A DNA stretch of 64,000 nt. Source: Nectonema munidae (Eukaryota > Nematomorpha > Nectonematoida > Nectonematidae). Of the stretch, positions 61,801 to 64,000 are shown piece after piece. The translations under genes were made by a program, and so were the position numbers. The stretch lies in contig JAUIRK010000926.1 in NCBI GenBank assembly GCA_030549495.1, forward strand, positions 248,001 through 312,000, read 5' to 3'. The notes beneath the pieces are model-generated. The model was not told the origin of the DNA. It saw only the letters and a program-made list of their open reading frames with translations, and searched no databases. The number at the start of each line of letters is the position of its first letter. Within the stretch, counting starts at the first letter, position 1.

Positions 61801-63734
61801 AATAGTTTTGTATATGAATCTTCTGCTTTTTAATAAATATCGTCTGTTTTTTTCTGGTCACGAAAGAGTTAAAAGGAAAAATAAATCATAAATTTGAAAA
61901 TAATAGTGCTAGTATGAATATTGAATTTGAATTCATTTTATTTTAGAAAATATTCTATATCATACATTAATCATAAAAGGACAAATTTTGACAAAATATA
62001 AAAAAAATATATCCTTCATCAATGAATTGGCATTGAGTATATTTAATTTTATCAAAGCTTGAAAAGTTGCACTAACTAAAATATATATAATATTTTTTGA
62101 AAGAGTTCTGCTTTTCATTTCTTCTAAACATAGAGATGGAAGTTAGTTTATGTATTATATATAGCAGTGTAGTAATTTAGCTGTATTTTAGATATAATTA
62201 CCTAAAAATAATTTGCCTCGACTGGGATTTGATGACGAAATCCAATGTCGCGTCTAGCGTGGTCAACCACGTACAGCATAGATGGCAATCATTATTTTCA
62301 TTCAGTTATTATTCTTTATAAACTTAACTCTTGTTTCTTCACTGTTGTAGATCTATTATATGCGTATAAACCAGTGCTTCACAACCTAGGGGTCGCGCCC
62401 CCCAACTGCGGTATGGAGAAAATTCTTTTCTTAATGCAAGCTTGCCAAGAGTGTATTTTAAAATTTTATGTACTTTATTTCAAGCAGAAATAAGATATTT
62501 AATTTTAAAATAAAGAATTGCTATACAATATAAAAGTATTTTAGAAAAATTATACTTCCAATAGTTTAAATCTGTTTTACTGCATTTTGTTCCTTAATTT
62601 TTTACATTTTATGTAGTACAATGGGAAATTCAGAGGGCGCAGGAGAAAGCGGAGGAGTGATTACCCCTTCCTTCTCTAACTACTCCACTATTATTAATAT
62701 TAATTAATCTTTTTAAACCAATTACAAATTTCATACTCTATAAAACAACAACACATATCCCTGTTCTGGAAGAAAAATGACCTATTTGCAGTTAACATAA
62801 ATATTTTTGTATCGTTTTCTTGTCTAAATCTTAAAAAATTGGCAATGTCCTTTCAGAACAATGATATATTTGTTTGTAAGTCAAACATAAATACTTGAAG
62901 TATCGTTCTTCTCTTACTGCATCATATTATATTTCTAAAGATATAGGTGTAGTATATAAAATTCAATCTTGAAAATACTTTATGGGTACAGGTTAACAAC
63001 CCACCAATAACTGGCATATCATTAGGTATCTATAATATTAATCTCATTTATCAAAAAAAAATTAGAACAGGTAAAAAATCTTTAGTTTTTAGCATATTTT
63101 ATTGTTAATAGTTAATTCTATAGATACTTTTCGTTATCATTGCAGAAAATACTAATAAATTTTTTAAGGAATATATTGATTCCAATTTACAAATTAGTCA
63201 CATTCAAAACAGTTAAATTTTATAGATGAAAATTCGTCCAATGTTCGATGAATTTTGTATGCAATCATATTTTTAAATTTGCTTAGGCTAATCAATTATA
63301 ATTTATTTATGACGGAGGTCAGCAAATTAGATTGAGGAAAAAATAGGGTCGCTAGCATAAAAAGGTTGGGAATCACGGGTATAAACAGTAATGGTCCTAG
63401 TAGTACTGTTTGTGTTAGTGTGTGGTTAGTTTATATAAGTTATATATACTAGTTAATCATCACTACTAAAATTTTCACCCTTTTCAATTAGAGCCAATAA
63501 AATTGGACCATTGAATAAAATGTGGCTAATTTGCATATTGCGTACTATCGAACTTTTTGTGTTCGTGAGGGTGTGCAGATTTTTTTCATGACTTTTTCTT
63601 TCATACAGGGAGAGCAAGGTGAAGCAGGCTCCAATGGCATTGATGGTCAGCCAGGCCAAGATGGCATAGATGGAGAGCCTGGTCAGGATGGAATCAATGG
63701 CCTTGACGGACTTCCTGGAAATGATGGAGAAGCA
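46577..63734 (+). CDS. MACIT-type transmembrane collagen (collagen XIII/XXIII/XXV-like), 5' part
   Basis: Type II membrane protein anchored at the cell surface, expected to trimerise through its collagen helix and bind matrix or synaptic partners. Exons: 46577-46831, 48011-48107, 49072-49226, 51611-51736, 53766-53891, 57042-57167, 59260-59385, 61117-61242, 63609-63734; the 3' end is outside. Layout: acidic 28-residue cytoplasmic part, membrane span at residues 29-49, an NGT glycosylation site (52-54), a short coiled-coil-like stretch, furin site RNKR (105-108), Cys119 and Cys122 just before the helix, then 99 G-X-Y triplets without interruption from residue 125. Span plus furin site plus collagen is the MACIT plan; C. 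elegans col-99 and Drosophila CG42342 are the invertebrate examples I recall. The last six exons are all 126 nt. The absence of the later domains prevents a firm orthologue call. Confidence 0.92.
46832..48010 (+). other. Collagen intron 1, nothing recognised
   Basis: 1179 bp of AT-rich intron without identifiable repeats beyond a short GATA tract near 47430. Confidence 0.6.
48011..48107 (+). CDS. Collagen exon 2: stalk with furin site
   Basis: Phase 0 start, reading [19 protein letters not shown], then RNKR and [13 protein letters not shown] fits the R-X-K/R-R furin consensus, so the ectodomain could be shed. Ends one base into a Lys codon. Confidence 0.88.
48108..49071 (+). other. Collagen intron 2, nothing recognised
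   Basis: 964 bp of AT-rich intron; no element was recognised. Confidence 0.6.
49072..49226 (+). CDS. Collagen exon 3: cysteine knot and start of the triple helix
   Basis: Reads KCRECID, then 15 triplets from [10 protein letters not shown] to GRPGVI. The two Cys next to the helix suit interchain disulphides. At 155 nt it differs from the 126-nt exons that follow. Confidence 0.95.
49227..51610 (+). other. Collagen intron 3
   Basis: Holds a tRNA-like SINE head (49408-49485) and a TA microsatellite (50297-50316). Nothing else was recognised. Confidence 0.6.
49408..49485 (+). repeat. tRNA-derived SINE fragment
   Basis: GGTCCAGTGGTGAGAGCAAA (A-box-like), then about 35 bases later TTTCGGATCGTGACC (degenerate B-box). 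Confidence 0.4.
51611..51736 (+). CDS. Collagen exon 4 (126 nt)
   Basis: 14 perfect triplets from [10 protein letters not shown] to GEPGRK; starts with a Gly codon in phase 0. Confidence 0.95.
51984..52209 (+). mobile_element. Small foldback element with iterated 20-bp arms
   Basis: The left arm is about four imperfect tandem units of TTTTGCAATTCTATTTTGTC; the right arm carries the complementary units (GACAAAATAGAATTGCAAAA) after a short centre near 52080-52105. The outermost bases TGCACCAT and ATGGTACA are also inverted. There is no coding capacity. An RNA from either strand would fold into a long hairpin. Confidence 0.7.
53112..53232 (+). mobile_element. Short inverted-repeat element (MITE-like)
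   Basis: CTCCTTGAGGACCAG and CTGGTCCTCAAAGGG face each other across about 90 bp. The ends resemble the CCCTTTCGTGACCAG terminus of the MITE at 61738-61868, but TTAA flanks are absent. Confidence 0.5.
53766..53891 (+). CDS. Collagen exon 5 (126 nt)
   Basis: 14 perfect triplets from [10 protein letters not shown] to GLSGET. The reverse-strand frame over it is a shadow of the repetitive codons. Confidence 0.95.
53892..57041 (+). other. Collagen intron 5
   Basis: Contains the C-terminal half of a Tigger element (55190-56592). 54228-54275 is faintly tRNA-like. 54820-54900 is richer in GC but unrecognised. Confidence 0.6.
55190..56592 (+). mobile_element. Tigger/pogo DNA transposon, catalytic and 3' part
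   Basis: Decayed transposase: [18 protein letters not shown] (end of the Tc5 HTH, near 55290), [20 protein letters not shown] (first Asp, 55400-55460), [50 protein letters not shown] (second Asp, near 55730), [20 protein letters not shown] (third Asp, near 55815), and a C-terminal acidic segment to 56284. At least two frame changes (one near 55465-55590, one near 55905) and a stop in the HTH remnant. The right end is CAGGTTTGACTG followed by TA (56593-56594), matching the left end of 18347-19396. No left terminal repeat was found. Confidence 0.82.
57042..57167 (+). CDS. Collagen exon 6 (126 nt), basic segment
   Basis: 14 perfect triplets from [10 protein letters not shown] to GLDGPQ. The centre [16 protein letters not shown] is strongly basic and could bind heparan sulphate. 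Confidence 0.95.
58400..58490 (+). repeat. tRNA-derived SINE fragment
   Basis: AACGGTCAAGGCGTTGGATA (A-box-like), then AGCTTAGTTTGATTCAC (B-box-like) about 35 bases on. Confidence 0.45.
58666..58790 (+). repeat. tRNA-derived SINE, copy 2
   Basis: GGCGTGAGTAAGG, GATAACTGAAGGTCTTAG, the B-box GCTTCGATCCC (58716-58726), CCTACTTTCCTCATAGTTCA and TTGTGCCTTCTAAATGAAAA; this is collinear with the inverted copy at 40158-40311. Confidence 0.75.
59260..59385 (+). CDS. Collagen exon 7 (126 nt)
   Basis: 14 perfect triplets from [10 protein letters not shown] to GSKGRRGPQ. It ends in a second small basic cluster. Confidence 0.95.
59386..61116 (+). other. Collagen intron 7
   Basis: Holds a TTAA-flanked MITE (60342-60471). 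The rest is AT-rich and unrecognised. Confidence 0.6.
60342..60471 (+). mobile_element. piggyBac-like MITE, 130 bp, TTAA target duplication
   Basis: TTAA at 60338-60341 and 60472-60475. The ends CCGGTTAACGGTCAGA and TCTGGTCGTTAACGGG are inverted. The interior AATCTTCTGCTTTATAT...ATATCGTCTG matches the copy at 61738-61868. Confidence 0.8.
61117..61242 (+). CDS. Collagen exon 8 (126 nt), acidic
   Basis: 14 perfect triplets from [10 protein letters not shown] to GKNGLD, with eight acidic and two basic residues. Confidence 0.95.
61738..61868 (+). mobile_element. piggyBac-like MITE, 131 bp, TTAA target duplication
   Basis: TTAA at 61734-61737 and 61869-61872. The ends CCCTTTCGTGACCAG and CTGGTCACGAAAGAG are inverted with one mismatch. 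The interior CTTCGTCTGCTTTTTCAA recurs (inverted) in the MITE at 17158-17254. Confidence 0.82.
62214..62275 (-). repeat. tRNA-derived SINE fragment
   Basis: The minus strand reads CGTGGTTGACCACGCTAGAC (A-box-like), then TCATCAAATCCCAGTCGAGG (B-box-like). Confidence 0.35.
62372..63378 (+). mobile_element. Non-autonomous hAT element, 1007 bp, perfect 8-bp target duplication
   Basis: GTATAAAC occurs at 62364-62371 and again at 63379-63386. The ends CAGTGCTTCACAACC and GGTTGGGAATCACGG are inverted with a few mismatches. No transposase coding was seen. The intact target duplication suggests a relatively recent insertion into the collagen intron. Confidence 0.85.
63609..63734 (+). CDS. Collagen exon 9 (126 nt), strongly acidic; gene continues beyond the window
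   Basis: 14 perfect triplets from [10 protein letters not shown] to GNDGEA, with ten acidic and no basic residues. Donor GTAGGA at 63735. Confidence 0.94.
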
Positions 63735-64000
63735 GTAGGATTTAATCTTAAATTCATTCAATTGTACGTTTGTAGAATTCTATGCAGTGGAGTATTCTTT
63801 TTCGGAAGAGGATAAATATGTTAAGAGTTTTAAATTTTTCAACAAGCGCAAATAACGTGATTGTTTTTAAACCTTTGATTGTTTCTTTTATTTACTCCTT
63901 AGTTTAAAAACCGCATTTCTCTATAATCTATGCTTAAATTTTTTTATTTGAGTTTAAAATCAAATTTTAAACCCGTATTCAAAACTCTATCAAAACGATG
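63735..64000 (+). other. Start of collagen intron 9
   Basis: 266 bp, nothing recognised before the window ends. Confidence 0.6.

Larger units (their letters stand above)
61243..63608 (+). other. Collagen intron 8
   Basis: Holds a TTAA-flanked MITE (61738-61868), a tRNA-like scrap (62214-62275) and a non-autonomous hAT (62372-63378). Confidence 0.65.

Overview
The window is AT-rich eukaryotic DNA with short exons, GT-AG introns and dense decayed transposons. The gene content points to an arthropod: a conventional protein kinase C, Mediator subunit 18, and a MACIT-type membrane collagen. The repeat load (hAT, Tigger/pogo, piggyBac, a LINE, tRNA-derived SINEs and several palindromic foldbacks) and base composition remind me of a parasitic copepod such as a salmon louse. 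That is an inference I cannot test here.

Three host genes lie head to tail on the + strand. (1) 1521-16270 is the 3' part of a conventional PKC gene. Six exons (1521-7762) encode the kinase domain from subdomain V to the start of the C-terminal tail. They are followed by two alternative terminal exons, 12878-13033 and 16118-16270, each a complete V5 tail with stop codon. They match vertebrate PKC-beta-II and PKC-beta-I tails respectively, in the same order as in PRKCB. (2) 21884-41424 is a MED18 gene of six small exons scattered over 19.5 kb. The reading phases close exactly (576 nt, 191 aa). The pieces are too short and scattered to show as one open frame, and transposons on both strands fill the introns. 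(3) 46577-63734 is the 5' part of a transmembrane collagen: cytoplasmic N-terminus, one membrane span, furin site, a CxxC knot, then 99 uninterrupted G-X-Y triplets. Its last six exons here are each exactly 126 nt (14 triplets).

The space between exons holds mobile elements. A 2.68-kb hAT with both ends is in MED18 intron 1; hAT and Gypsy fragments follow in the same intron; a Tigger is in intron 2; piggyBac is in intron 3; two unclassified element fragments are in intron 4; a LINE is in intron 5. A longer copy of one unclassified DDE family is in the PKC intron before the alternative tails. A second Tigger subfamily is split between 18347-19396 and 55190-56592. A non-autonomous hAT with a perfect 8-bp target duplication (62372-63378), two TTAA-flanked MITEs of 130-131 bp, and foldbacks with iterated arms occur around and inside the collagen gene.

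The three host genes have no evident joint function: lipid/calcium signalling kinase, transcription co-activator, and cell-surface matrix protein. No prokaryotic system, CRISPR array or true tRNA/rRNA gene was seen. The most novel items are the PRKCB-like alternative tails, the 126-nt collagen exon cassette with its charge gradient, and the foldback elements.
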